DNA of 64,000 nt, taken from NCBI RefSeq assembly GCF_001494595.1, contig NZ_LN929907.1:749468-813467 (forward strand), in the 5' to 3' direction. Positions 17,172 to 25,951 of this stretch are shown one piece after another. Below the pieces are notes generated by a model that was given only the letters and a program-made list of their open reading frames with translations, ran no database searches and had not been told where the DNA came from. Numbering within the stretch: the stretch's first letter is position 1; every line of letters starts with the position of its first letter. Origin of the DNA: Mycobacterium sp. M26 (lineage in GTDB: Bacteria; Actinomycetota; Actinomycetes; Mycobacteriales; Mycobacteriaceae). The position numbers and the translations under genes are program-made.

Positions 17172-18008
17172 TCAGCGTAGTTCGGCGATCACCTTGGCGA
17201 ACTGATCGGCATGGTGCTGCTGGACGCTGATGTAACTGATGCCATAGCGTTCGCGTTGCTCGCGCAGTTGGTCGGCCATGTCACCGACGGTGCCCTTCAG
17301 CACGGTGGGCAGCGCCAATAGCTCGTCCTCGGAGAGGTCCGGAAGGTTGACCCGGGTGAGCCCGAGATCGGGCTTGCCGTGATCATCCGTCGGGCAGGCG
17401 GTGATGCAGAGGTTGAATTCCAGGTCATCGGCGCGGTCGCCCGCAGCGGCGCGGACGAACTCGACGCGGTCGAGCAAGGGGTCCTCCGCGGTGCTGCCCG
17501 GCTTGCCGCCGGTGAACCCGATGATCGCCGAATGCCGTGCGGCCAAGGTCAACACGCGGTCACCGGAGCCGGCGATCATGATCGGCACATCGGGCAAGCT
17601 GCCTTCCAGGTAGTGGGTGGTGTGCTCGAGGTAGTCGACGCGGCGCCCGGCGCTGGGGAAGGGAAGTTCGGCGGCCTCGAACTCGTGCTCGGCGTAACCG
17701 GTGCCCAGCCCGAGTTCCAGGCGGCCGTCGGTGAGCCGGGCGACGGCCTCGACGTCGCGGGCCAGGAGTGCGGGCTTGTAGAAGCCGACGTTCATCACGA
17801 ACGTGCCCAGGGTGATCTCGGTGACGTCGGCGGCGGTCAGCAGCGCGGCGAACGGCGCGGGCGCGCCGAGATGATCGGGGACCTGGAGCACGTCGTACCC
17901 GAGGTCCTGAACCCTGCGTGCGGCCGCGCGCCACTCGGTGCGGGTGCCGAACGGGATGACTTCGATCCCGAACTTGAAGGGGCGCTGAGCTTGTGGAATG
18001 GCGGTCAT
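17172..18008 (-). CDS. F420-dependent LLM-class oxidoreductase, MSMEG_2516-type
   Basis: 278 residues, a TIM-barrel luciferase-like protein. The segment RPFKFGIEVIPFG, then QVPDHLGAPAPFAALL, GTFVMNVGFYKPALLARDV and GRLELGLGTGYAEHEF identify the actinobacterial F420 subfamily of flavin/deazaflavin hydride-transfer enzymes. The substrate is unknown. ATG 18008 overlaps the TetR stop (ATGA), so it is the third, translationally coupled gene of an operon whose first gene encodes a DapB-like dehydrogenase. An F420H2/NADPH redox pair with the upstream dehydrogenase is conceivable but unproven. Its 3' end is convergent with the carbonic anhydrase gene, 13 bases away. Confidence 0.85.
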   Translation of the reverse strand: MTAIPQAQRPFKFGIEVIPFGTRTEWRAAARRVQDLGYDVLQVPDHLGAPAPFAALLTAADVTEITLGTFVMNVGFYKPALLARDVEAVARLTDGRLELGLGTGYAEHEFEAAELPFPSAGRRVDYLEHTTHYLEGSLPDVPIMIAGSGDRVLTLAARHSAIIGFTGGKPGSTAEDPLLDRVEFVRAAAGDRADDLEFNLCITACPTDDHGKPDLGLTRVNLPDLSEDELLALPTVLKGTVGDMADQLREQRERYGISYISVQQHHADQFAKVIAELR

Positions 18009-18607
18009 CGGGACTCCCAGGTGCCGGACAGGACGATGGTGAGGGCGGACTTGATCTGGTCGGGCAGCGGGGTGTCGGCCGGTGTCGCGCCGGCGATCCA
18101 CTGCTGGAAGACGTACTCGCTGGCGGCCAGCAGGGTGTGGACCAACAATGCCGAGCGAAGCGCCCTCGGGTCGGTGTCACCCAGGCGCCCGGCGGTGAGC
18201 TTGATGAGCTGCTCACGGTCCTGGGCCGGGACGAGGGTGACCCGGCTGATCAGCTGCGGGGCGCTGCGGATGGCCGTCAACCAGGTTCCGGTGTCATCGC
18301 TGTTCGGGTTGGTCATCGCGTCGACCATCGCGGCCACCAGGGCCCGGCCGGCCGGTTCGGCTGACGGGCGGGCCTCATAGGCGGCCACCACACCGGAGAT
18401 GTTCTCCAGCAACGGTTCCACCAGGAGGCTTTCCTTGGTCGGGACGTGCCGGAACAGGGTGCTCGTCGACACCCCGGCGGCGGCGGCGATGTCCTCGGTG
18501 GTGACCGCGTCGTAGCCGTGCTCGGCGAACAACTGCAGGGCCGCGCGGCGGATGTCGGCGAGCAGCGCGGCACGTTGTCGGGTGCGCAGGGGGACGCGTT
18601 CGGTCAT
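18005..18607 (-). CDS. TetR-family transcriptional regulator
   Basis: 200 residues. N-terminal helix-turn-helix (RRAALQLFAEHGYDAVTTED, then AAAAGVSTSTLFRHVPTKESLL) with a ligand-binding helical domain after residue 60. ATG 18607 overlaps the stop of the DapB-like gene (ATGA), and its own stop overlaps the oxidoreductase start the same way. As the middle gene of this operon it probably controls the divergent promoter region at 19747-19789, where a six-base inverted repeat overlaps both -35 elements. The effector is unknown. Confidence 0.9.
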   Translation of the reverse strand: MTERVPLRTRQRAALLADIRRAALQLFAEHGYDAVTTEDIAAAAGVSTSTLFRHVPTKESLLVEPLLENISGVVAAYEARPSAEPAGRALVAAMVDAMTNPNSDDTGTWLTAIRSAPQLISRVTLVPAQDREQLIKLTAGRLGDTDPRALRSALLVHTLLAASEYVFQQWIAGATPADTPLPDQIKSALTIVLSGTWESR

Positions 18608-19695
18608 CGGTCCATCCTGCCAAGCAATCTCGGGTGGGCGCGCCCGGCGACCAGTGGCAGGTCCAGTGCGGTCTGGATACCGGGAGCGGCGCCGCACGCG
18701 TACGGGATCGAGTTCACGCAGTGCGCGGCGGTGGCCACGATGCCGTCATTGCGCAGCAGGCCGGCGGCCACCGATTCGGGATGCCAGCCGTGGATGGTGA
18801 CCTGACAGCTCGGATCACCCTGCACCTCCATCTCGAAGCGCTGGCCCTCCGGCTCGAACGACCAGTCCGGATCGAGATGGTCGGGGCCCATCAGCCAGTT
18901 CACCCCGATCCGGACCACGACTTCGTCGCCGAGCACTGCCTCCCAGTGGAAGCGTTGTGCGGCAACCAGTCCCGGCTCAATGATCCCGATCGGCGATTCG
19001 ATCGGCGCGGTGGCCACCGCGGATTCCTGGATGGTGCGGATCTCCGGGCGGGTGGGGGCGTCGGCGAAGCCGAGGCCGTCCAGGATCATGTTGACCGACT
19101 GCCGGAACCCGCCGTCGAGCAGGCTGAGCATCGGTCCGCTGGCGGCCTCCTCGGGGGTGGCGCCGAACAGCATGATGTGGCGGACCACGTCGGGTGAGTC
19201 ATAGCTGCGGATGTCGGAGAACTCCTCGCCGCGTACGAAGGTCACCGATGACGACATCGCGGTCATCATCAGCGGGAAGATCTCGGTGACGCCCCCCGGG
19301 TCGATCCCGGTGCCGTGCAGCGTGGTGTGGCCGTCGCGGCAGGCCTGCTCGAGGGCCGCCGTGCCCGACGGCTGGGGATAGAACCAGCCCAGTGGGGTGA
19401 TCACGTTCTTGCCCGACCGCAGCAGTGCCTCGACCTGTTGCTCGTCGGGGAACAGCGGTGCGTACAACACCGCGTCGGCGTCCAGAGCCAGGATCTCGTC
19501 GATGTCGTTGGTGGCGTGCACGCCGATCGGGTCGGTGCCGATCAGGTCACCGACGTCGCGCCCGTTCTTCTCCGCAGAGTGCACCCAGCATCCGACGAGT
19601 TCCAGGTCGGGGTGGTTCTGGATGCATTCGATGGCGGCCCGGCCGACTGAACCCGTTGCCCACTGAATCACCTTGAGTGGCACCTTGACCGGCAT
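18604..19695 (-). CDS. DapB-like NAD(P)-dependent dehydrogenase (copy 1)
   Basis: 363 residues. The N-terminal Rossmann domain, beginning LKVIQWATGSVGRAAIE, is that of dihydrodipicolinate-reductase-like proteins such as 2,4-diaminopentanoate dehydrogenase. The C-terminal half is not that of a true DapB and the protein is about 100 residues longer. The substrate is unknown; such genes occur in many copies in mycobacteria. ATG 19695 has GGAGG seven bases upstream. It is the first gene of a minus-strand operon with TetR and an F420 oxidoreductase. A clear paralogue (LKVIQWATGSVGQASIE) is the second gene of the divergent operon at 20354, so the pair seems to have arisen by duplication around the shared promoter. 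Confidence 0.82.
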   Translation of the reverse strand: MPVKVPLKVIQWATGSVGRAAIECIQNHPDLELVGCWVHSAEKNGRDVGDLIGTDPIGVHATNDIDEILALDADAVLYAPLFPDEQQVEALLRSGKNVITPLGWFYPQPSGTAALEQACRDGHTTLHGTGIDPGGVTEIFPLMMTAMSSSVTFVRGEEFSDIRSYDSPDVVRHIMLFGATPEEAASGPMLSLLDGGFRQSVNMILDGLGFADAPTRPEIRTIQESAVATAPIESPIGIIEPGLVAAQRFHWEAVLGDEVVVRIGVNWLMGPDHLDPDWSFEPEGQRFEMEVQGDPSCQVTIHGWHPESVAAGLLRNDGIVATAAHCVNSIPYACGAAPGIQTALDLPLVAGRAHPRLLGRMDR

Positions 19696-19746
19696 TGTCG
19701 GACCTCCATGTCTCGATAGCTAGATGGGCTCACATTCCTAAATCGG

Positions 19747-19789
19747 AGTAAATCCCTACTTGAGAGTCACTGTCAAGTGCTGTTAGCGT
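19747..19789. promoter_or_regulatory. Divergent promoters with overlapping operator
   Basis: ACTTGA (19758-19763), nine bases, TCAAGT (19773-19778). The inverted repeat contains both -35 boxes. Plus strand: TTGAGA (19760-19765), 18 bases, TAGCGT (19784-19789). Minus strand: TTGACA (complement of 19771-19776), 18 bases, TTTACT (complement of 19747-19752). A dimer bound here would block both promoters; the TetR encoded at 18005 is the obvious candidate. Confidence 0.68.
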
Positions 19790-19853
19790 GGCTCCCGCGA
19801 ACCCACTGCGCCGGGACGCCTGATCATTGCTTCACCGCCGGGAAGGATCGGTC

Positions 19854-20330
19854 ATGACAGAGCCGAAACCGATTGCTGTGCAGAATTTCTCGCACATCTG
19901 CATAGGGGTCAGCGATATCGACACCTCGGTGGCGTTCTACACCTCGGTTCTGGGCATGGACGTCGTCTTCGACGTCGAACTCGAGGGGGAGGCCCTCGAC
20001 ACCGTCACCGATGGCGTCGCGCAGAAGGGCCGCATGGTTGGCGGCCTGATCGGCGGTGTCATGGTCGAGCTGCTGTCGCTCGGTGCCGTGCCGGCCACCC
20101 CGTCAGGCCCGCACCTCGGCTACACCAACATGTCTTTCCGGGTCGACGACCTCGGCGCCGCCTACGACCGCATCCGCACCGAACACCCGCACGTTCACCT
20201 CGACCAGGCCGTCGACATCGGCGGGGTCCGGATGTTCTTCCTGCAGGACCCTGACGGCACCCCCATCGAAATCCTCGAACTGCCCGGCGGCCTCACCTCC
20301 ACGCTTCAGCTGTGGCGTCCGGCCACCTGA
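19854..20330 (+). CDS. VOC-superfamily (glyoxalase-like) protein
   Basis: 158 residues forming two beta-alpha-beta-beta-beta modules. Module 1 begins NFSHICIGVSDIDTSVAFYT with a metal-ligand His, and module 2 ends MFFLQDPDGTPIEILELPG with the usual Glu ligand. This is the vicinal-oxygen-chelate fold of glyoxalase I, dioxygenases and methylmalonyl-CoA epimerase; the exact reaction cannot be told. ATG 19854 has GGAAGGA six bases upstream. It heads a two-gene operon with a DapB-like dehydrogenase, transcribed from the divergent promoter shared with the TetR operon. Confidence 0.85.
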   Translation: MTEPKPIAVQNFSHICIGVSDIDTSVAFYTSVLGMDVVFDVELEGEALDTVTDGVAQKGRMVGGLIGGVMVELLSLGAVPATPSGPHLGYTNMSFRVDDLGAAYDRIRTEHPHVHLDQAVDIGGVRMFFLQDPDGTPIEILELPGGLTSTLQLWRPAT

Positions 20331-20353
20331 CCCCACCACGAACAGGACTCGCC

Positions 20354-21424
20354 ATGACGTTGAAAGTCATCCAGTGGGCTACCGGCTCCGTCGGCCAGGC
20401 GTCGATCGAATGCATCCTGGAGCATCCCGACCTCGAGCTGGTCGGCTGCTGGGCGCACTCAGAATCCAAGAGCGGCAAGGACGTCGGTGAGCTGATCGGT
20501 ATCGAGCCGATCGGTGTCACCGTCACCAACAACGTGGACGAGATCCTGGCCACCGAGGCCGACGCGGTCATGTACTCACCGCTCGTGCCGCGGGGTAAAG
20601 AGGTGGCCGCACTGCTGCGGTCGGGCAAGAACGTCGTCACCCCGGTGGGCTGGTTCTACCCCAACGCCGAGGAGACCGCGCGGATCAACGAGGCCTGCGC
20701 CGAGGGCAACGTGAGCCTGCACGGCACCGGGATGGACCCGGGCGCCATCACCGAGGTGCTGCCGCTGATCCTGTCGGCGATGTCCTCGGGTGTGACCTAT
20801 GTGCGCGGCGAGGAGATCTCTGACATCCGCGGCTACGGATCGGTCGATGTGGTCCGCGACGTGATGATGTTCGGCGGCACCCCGGAGCAGGCCGTCGGCG
20901 GCCCGATGCTCGATCTGCTCGACGGCGGCTACCGCCAATCGCTGGCCATGATCACCGACACCCTGGGGTTGCGGCCGGACGAGGTCCGCGTCGAGCGGCT
21001 GCTGGAGACCGCGGTGGCCGCCGCCCCGATCGAATCACCCATCGGCACCATCCCACCCGGTCACGTCGCCGGACAACGGTTCTACTGGGACGCCTACGTG
21101 GGCGACCACAAGATCGCCCGGGTCGGAGTCACCTGGCTGATGGGGGAGGAGAACCTCGACCCGCCGTGGACCTTCGGTCCGCTCGGTGAGCGCTTCGACG
21201 TCGAGGTGCGCGGAACTCCGGACACCGTCATCGCCATCACCAGCTGGCACCCGGACACCCTGGAAGAAGGGCTCGCCCGCAACCCCGGCATCGTGGCCAC
21301 CGCGGCGCACTGCGTCAACGCCATCCCCTACGTCTGCGCCGCGCCCGCCGGCGTGCGGACCTCGGTGGACCTGCCGATGATCGCCGGGCGCGTCCACTCC
21401 AGGATCCGCAGCGCGCAGGTCTGA
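20354..21424 (+). CDS. DapB-like NAD(P)-dependent dehydrogenase (copy 2)
   Basis: 356 residues, paralogous over its full length to the protein encoded at 18604-19695 on the other strand. Shared blocks include VIQWATGSVG, LELVGCW, SGKNVITPLGWFYP-type and AAPIESPIG segments. N-terminal Rossmann dinucleotide-binding domain as in dihydrodipicolinate-reductase-like enzymes; substrate unknown. It lies 23 bases after the VOC gene and was probably co-transcribed with it. The fadD4 promoter begins just after its stop. Confidence 0.82.
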   Translation: MTLKVIQWATGSVGQASIECILEHPDLELVGCWAHSESKSGKDVGELIGIEPIGVTVTNNVDEILATEADAVMYSPLVPRGKEVAALLRSGKNVVTPVGWFYPNAEETARINEACAEGNVSLHGTGMDPGAITEVLPLILSAMSSGVTYVRGEEISDIRGYGSVDVVRDVMMFGGTPEQAVGGPMLDLLDGGYRQSLAMITDTLGLRPDEVRVERLLETAVAAAPIESPIGTIPPGHVAGQRFYWDAYVGDHKIARVGVTWLMGEENLDPPWTFGPLGERFDVEVRGTPDTVIAITSWHPDTLEEGLARNPGIVATAAHCVNAIPYVCAAPAGVRTSVDLPMIAGRVHSRIRSAQV

Positions 21425-21443
21425 GCCTGGCCGAACGCACCAC

Positions 21444-21474
21444 TCGACACCCGTCAAATCGGCTGTCGTAAAGT
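21444..21474 (+). promoter_or_regulatory. Leaderless promoter of fadD4
   Basis: TCGACA (21444-21449), a 19-base spacer and TAAAGT (21469-21474). The -10 ends six bases before the ATG at 21481, so the mRNA should start on the start codon; no Shine-Dalgarno sequence is seen. Confidence 0.6.
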
Positions 21475-21480
21475 GCACGC

Positions 21481-23013
21481 ATGCAGATCCGTGAGCACGC
21501 TGAAGCCACCCCGGACAAGCCCGCCGTCATCCTGTACCCGTCGGGCACCGTCGTCACCTTCGGGGAGATGGAAGCCCGGGCGAATCAGCTGGCCCACTTG
21601 TTCCGTCAGGCCGGCCTGCGCGAGGGCGACGCCGTGGCGATCCTGCTGGAGAACAACGAGCACTTCCACACCGTGATGTGGGCAGCCCGTCGCAGCGGCC
21701 TGTACTACGTGCCGATCAACACCCACCTGACCGCGGCAGAGGCGGCCTACATCATCGACAACAGCGCGGCCAAGGCCATTGTGGGTTCGGCCGCGCTGCG
21801 CCCGGTGCTCGAAGGCCTGGCCGAGCACCTTCCCAAGGGCCTGCCGGAGCTGCTGGTGGTGATCAATGACGACCTGGACGGCTGGTTGCGCTATCCGGAA
21901 TGTGTTGCCGATCAACCGACTACGCCCATCGACGACGAGATCGAGGGTGACCTGCTGCAGTATTCGTCGGGAACGACGGGCCGGCCCAAGGGGATCAAGC
22001 GGGAGCTTCCGCACCTGCCGCCGTCGGAGGCGCCCGGCCTGATGACGATGCTGGTGTCGTTCTGGATGAACCCCAACGGGGTGTACCTCAGCCCGGCGCC
22101 GCTGTATCACACCGCGCCGTCGGTGTGGTCGATGACGATGCAGGCCGCGGGCATCCCGGTGGTCGTTATGGAGAAGTTCGACGCCGAGGGCACCCTGGAC
22201 GCAATCCAGCGGCACCGCGTGACGCACGGCCAGTTCGTGCCGGTGATGTTCACCCGGATGCTGAAACTGCCGGAGGCCGTGCGCAATTCGTACGACATCT
22301 CCAGCCTGGAGCGCGTCATGCACGCCGCGGCACCGTGTCCGGTCGAGGTCAAGAAGCAGATGATCGACTGGTGGGGACCGATCGTCGACGAGTACTACGC
22401 CTCCTCGGAGGCCATCGGCTCGACCCTGATCAGCGCCGAGGAGTGGCTGGCCCACCCCGGTTCGGTGGGCAAGCCGATGCTCGGCAACCTGCACATCCTC
22501 GACGAGGAGGGCAATGAGTTGCCGCCCGGCGAGCCCGGCGAGATCTACTTCGAAAGCGAGAACACCTTCGAGTACCTCAACGACGCCGAGAAGACGGCGT
22601 CGTCACGGCATCCGAAGGGCTGGATGACCGTCGGCGACATCGGCTACCTCGATGACGACGGCTACCTGTTCCTGACCGATCGCCGCCACCACATGATCAT
22701 CTCCGGCGGGGTGAACATCTACCCGCAGGAAGCCGAGAACATGCTCGTCATCCACCCCCAGGTGATGGACGCCGCGGTGTTCGGCATTCCGGACGACGAG
22801 ATGGGACAGAGCGTCAAGGGTGTGGTCCAACTCGTCGACCACGGCCAGGCCTCCGAGGAACTCGCCGAGGAGCTGCTGACCTGGCTGCGCGAGCGGCTGT
22901 CGCACTACAAGTGCCCGCGGTCGATCTCCTTCGAGCCGCAGCTGCCGCGCACCGATACCGGCAAGCTGTACAAGCAGGAGTTGATCACCAAGTACTCGGC
23001 CTCGACGGGGTAG
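21481..23013 (+). CDS. fadD4: Acyl-CoA synthetase FadD4-like
   Basis: 510 residues of the ANL adenylating superfamily. It activates a carboxylic acid with ATP and joins it to coenzyme A. The P-loop YSSGTTGRPKG starts at residue 161, the core motif EYYASSEAIGST follows, then the hinge TDRRHHMIISGGVNIYPQE and the C-terminal catalytic Lys in DTGKLYKQEL. All motifs are intact. Compact size and closest remembered relative Rv0214 suggest a medium- or unusual-chain acid. The next gene, a crotonase, starts 13 bases after the stop and is probably in the same operon. Confidence 0.9.
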   Translation: MQIREHAEATPDKPAVILYPSGTVVTFGEMEARANQLAHLFRQAGLREGDAVAILLENNEHFHTVMWAARRSGLYYVPINTHLTAAEAAYIIDNSAAKAIVGSAALRPVLEGLAEHLPKGLPELLVVINDDLDGWLRYPECVADQPTTPIDDEIEGDLLQYSSGTTGRPKGIKRELPHLPPSEAPGLMTMLVSFWMNPNGVYLSPAPLYHTAPSVWSMTMQAAGIPVVVMEKFDAEGTLDAIQRHRVTHGQFVPVMFTRMLKLPEAVRNSYDISSLERVMHAAAPCPVEVKKQMIDWWGPIVDEYYASSEAIGSTLISAEEWLAHPGSVGKPMLGNLHILDEEGNELPPGEPGEIYFESENTFEYLNDAEKTASSRHPKGWMTVGDIGYLDDDGYLFLTDRRHHMIISGGVNIYPQEAENMLVIHPQVMDAAVFGIPDDEMGQSVKGVVQLVDHGQASEELAEELLTWLRERLSHYKCPRSISFEPQLPRTDTGKLYKQELITKYSASTG

Positions 23014-23026
23014 GCACCGCCGCCGC

Positions 23027-23965
23027 ATGCTGCTCGTCGACCTCGCCGATCCACCGCCCATCCCGGCGGCGGGTGTGCCCGGGGTGGTGGTCGCCGTCGG
23101 TGAGTCGGCCACGCCGGAGTCCGAATACTGGCTCGGCACAGCTACTTTCGCCCTCACCGATACCGAGCACGAGGATCGCCGGTTCGTGGCCGTCGACTCG
23201 ATCCCGGACACGGTGGCCGAGCTCGAGCAGCGCTGCTCGCGCTGGCCGCACGCCAGCGCCATCTGTGACGACGTGCTGCGGTCGGTCGACGTGGAGGGTT
23301 CGGCGTTCCCGGCCATCGTCACTGAGTCGCTGGCCTACTCGACGCTGCAGTCCGGCCCGGAGTTCGCCCGCTGGCTGACCGAACGCGGGCCCGCGCAGGT
23401 GCCTGAGATCCCCGACCCGGTGGTGGCCGAGCGGGACGGATCGATCCTGCGGATCTGGTTCAACCGGCCGCAGCGCCACAATGCTTTTTCCACCGACGCC
23501 CGCGCACTGCTGCTGGAGGCACTGACGGTAGCCCTGCTGGACGACACGGTGGGCCAAGTGGTGCTGGGCGGTCATGGTCCGTCGTTCTGCAGCGGCGGCG
23601 ACCTCGGCGAGTTCGGCACGTTCGACGACCCCGCCAGCGCGCACGTGGCGCGCACCCGGCATTCCCCGGCCTTGGCGCTCGACGAACTGACCCGCCGGCT
23701 CGGACGGGACTGTCGGGCCGAGATCCACGGCAGGGTCTTGGGTAGCGGACTGGAGATGGCGGCGTTCTGCGGATGGGTGCGCTGCCACCCCGACACGGTG
23801 CTGGGCCTGCCGGAACTGGCGTTGGGTCTGATCCCCGGAGCTGGCGGGACGTTGAGCATCACCCGACGGATCGGCCGTTGGCGCACAGCCTATTTGGTGC
23901 TGTCCGGCCGGACGATCGACCCGGTGACCGCGCTGCGGTGGGGGCTGGTCGACGAGATCGCCTAG
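23027..23965 (+). CDS. Enoyl-CoA hydratase/isomerase family protein with N-terminal extension
   Basis: 312 residues. The crotonase core occupies roughly residues 125-312: oxyanion-hole segment FCSGGDLGEFG, then GSGLEMAAF and LPELALGLIPGAGGT, which supply both catalytic glutamates of classical hydratases, so activity is likely. The first 120 residues are unlike a complete crotonase and look like a degenerate extra domain of the same fold (short Ala/Val strands, no active-site motifs). The gene sits 13 bases after fadD4, in line with beta-oxidation of the acid that FadD4 activates. Nothing regulatory is visible between the two genes. Confidence 0.85.
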   Translation: MLLVDLADPPPIPAAGVPGVVVAVGESATPESEYWLGTATFALTDTEHEDRRFVAVDSIPDTVAELEQRCSRWPHASAICDDVLRSVDVEGSAFPAIVTESLAYSTLQSGPEFARWLTERGPAQVPEIPDPVVAERDGSILRIWFNRPQRHNAFSTDARALLLEALTVALLDDTVGQVVLGGHGPSFCSGGDLGEFGTFDDPASAHVARTRHSPALALDELTRRLGRDCRAEIHGRVLGSGLEMAAFCGWVRCHPDTVLGLPELALGLIPGAGGTLSITRRIGRWRTAYLVLSGRTIDPVTALRWGLVDEIA

Positions 23966-24038
23966 TGTCGGGAGTCGGCGACTCCGAACCCGCCATCCTG
24001 TCGTTATCGAGCGAAAGGTCGAGTGCCCAGCGCGACAG

Positions 24039-24767
24039 CTACAGGCTCGCCGAGCGCCGCAAGGTGACCCGGTAGGTGTACTGCTCGGGCAGGAAGTGGC
24101 TCACCGACAGCTCGACCGGGGTGCCGGTGGTGTCGGAGTAGAGCCGGTCCACCCGCAACATCGGGTGCCCCGGTTCGGTTTTCACGGCATCGGCCACCGA
24201 GTCATCGGCCGGAGCGACGGTAATCAGTTGTGCTGCTTCGGCAATCGGCTCGGCGAGGTGTGGTTCCAGGACGCCGATGATCGTATTGGTGCCCACCGCG
24301 CCGGTAGCCAGTTCGGGGGAGTGCAGCACCAGCCGCGCCACTGCCTCGGGCAGGTGAACGGTAGTGAGGACGAAGGGAATCCCATCGTGGAAACGCCGGA
24401 ACACCACCGTGTAGACCACGTCATGGTCGAGCCGCAACCGGCTGGCGGCGTTGACGTCGACGCGGCGGGAAAGTCCTTGCAGGACTTCCATGGTGGTGTC
24501 CTCGGACAGGCTCATCAGATCCTCGATCGAGCCCAGCTGGCGCAGGTACACCCGATCGTTGGCATAGGTTCCCCGGCCCGGAACGCGGAAGACGAGGCCC
24601 TCGGCGACCAGATCCTGGAAGGCGCGGCGCACGGTCTGGCGGGACACCCCGTACTCGGCGACCAATTCGGACTCGGTGGGCAGCCGGACGCCCTCGGGGT
24701 AGGCCCCGGCGGCGATGTCGTCGCGCAACCGTTGCCGCAGAACCTGATACGCCGGCTCCGGCTTCAT
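24039..24767 (-). CDS. GntR-family regulator, HutC/UTRA type
   Basis: 242 residues. A GntR winged helix (YQVLRQRLRDDIAAGAYPEG, LPTESELVAEYGVSRQTVRR) is followed by a UTRA ligand-binding domain from about residue 90 (YTVVFRRFHDGIPFVLTTVH, then RVDRLYSDTTGTPVELSVSH). The gene starts five bases after the fadE3 stop, in the same operon, so it probably regulates that operon. The pair of 15-base repeats at 25952 and 26009, over both the fadE3 and the Rv0216-like promoters, is the likely operator. The ligand may be an acyl-CoA or related metabolite; this is inference. Confidence 0.9.
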   Translation of the reverse strand: MKPEPAYQVLRQRLRDDIAAGAYPEGVRLPTESELVAEYGVSRQTVRRAFQDLVAEGLVFRVPGRGTYANDRVYLRQLGSIEDLMSLSEDTTMEVLQGLSRRVDVNAASRLRLDHDVVYTVVFRRFHDGIPFVLTTVHLPEAVARLVLHSPELATGAVGTNTIIGVLEPHLAEPIAEAAQLITVAPADDSVADAVKTEPGHPMLRVDRLYSDTTGTPVELSVSHFLPEQYTYRVTLRRSASL

Positions 24768-24772
24768 GGCTC

Positions 24773-25927
24773 CTAGATTCCTCCTCTGGCGACCAGCTGC
24801 CCCGCAATGACATTGCGCTGAATCTCGTTGGTGCCTTCACCGACGATCATCAGCGGCGCGTCGCGGAAGTACCGTTCCACATCGTATTCGGTGGAGTAAC
24901 CGTAGCCGCCGTGGATGCGGACGGCATTGAGTGCGATCTCCATGGCGACCTCAGAGGCGAACAGCTTGGCCATACCAGCCTCCATGTCGCAGCGGTCCCC
25001 ACTGTCGTAGCGCTCGGCGGCGTAGCGGGTCAGCTGACGGGCTGCGGTCAGTTTGGTGGCCATATCGGCCAGGTAGTGACCGATGGCCTGGTGCTTCCAG
25101 ATCGGCTGACCGAAGCTTTCCCGGTCCTGGGCATAGGCCAGGGCGTCCTCGAGCGCGGCAGTGGCCACCCCCAACGCGCGCGCGGCGACCTGAATCCGCC
25201 CTGTCTCAAGGCCTTTCATCATCTGGGCGAATCCCTTACCCGGCTCGGTCCCCAGGATGGCCGACGCCGGTACCCGGCAGTCCTCGAATACCAACTCGCA
25301 GGACTCGACGCCCTTGTAGCCGAGCTTGGGCAGGTCCTTGGACACCGTCAGGCCGGCGGTCGGGTTCTCGATGAGCACCACCGAGATACCCGTATGGCGC
25401 GGAGTGGCCTGCGGATCGGTCTTGCACAGCAGGGCGATGAGCCCCGAGCGGCGGGCGTTGCTGATCCAGGTCTTGGCGCCGTTGATCACCAATTCGTCGC
25501 CGTCACGCCGGGCCACACAGGCCATGTTCTGTAGATCTGAACCGCCGCCGGGCTCGGTCAGCGCCATGGTGGCCCGCAGCTCACCGGTCGCCATCTTCGG
25601 GAGGTAGGCGGCCTTCTGCTCGGCGGTGCCGAAGATCTCCAGCAGCTTGGCCACCACGGTGTGGCCGCCCATCGCGCCGGCCAGGCTCATCCAGCCGCGG
25701 GCCAGTTCCTGGGTGACCTCGACGTAGCAGGGCATCGAGACGGGTGAGCCGCCGTACTCCTCGCTGATGGCCAGACCGTAGATCCCGATCCGCTTCATCT
25801 GCTCGATCCACGCTTCGGGGTAGGTGTTGGCGTGCTCGATGTCGCGGATGCTGGGTTTGACGTCCCGGTCGATGAACGCCCGGACTGTCTCCACGAGCAT
25901 GGTCTCTTCGTCGCTGAGTGCACTCAC
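24773..25927 (-). CDS. fadE3: Acyl-CoA dehydrogenase FadE3-like
   Basis: 384 residues, the normal length of a single-chain, homotetrameric acyl-CoA dehydrogenase. An FAD enzyme that makes the alpha-beta double bond in an acyl-CoA. Visible motifs: MALTEPGGGSDLQNM (FAD/substrate loop), ARRSGLIAL region, and the C-terminal GGYGYSTEYDVERYFRDAP followed by VGEGTNEIQRNVI. Both signature blocks are in the one chain, unlike the two-gene dehydrogenases elsewhere in the window. The GTG start at 25927 was chosen for its GGAG site and because upstream codons do not resemble the family. Closest remembered relative Rv0215c. Co-transcribed with the GntR gene. Confidence 0.92.
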   Translation of the reverse strand: MSALSDEETMLVETVRAFIDRDVKPSIRDIEHANTYPEAWIEQMKRIGIYGLAISEEYGGSPVSMPCYVEVTQELARGWMSLAGAMGGHTVVAKLLEIFGTAEQKAAYLPKMATGELRATMALTEPGGGSDLQNMACVARRDGDELVINGAKTWISNARRSGLIALLCKTDPQATPRHTGISVVLIENPTAGLTVSKDLPKLGYKGVESCELVFEDCRVPASAILGTEPGKGFAQMMKGLETGRIQVAARALGVATAALEDALAYAQDRESFGQPIWKHQAIGHYLADMATKLTAARQLTRYAAERYDSGDRCDMEAGMAKLFASEVAMEIALNAVRIHGGYGYSTEYDVERYFRDAPLMIVGEGTNEIQRNVIAGQLVARGGI

Positions 25928-25951
25928 CTTGGCCGCTCCAATGTCTCGAAA

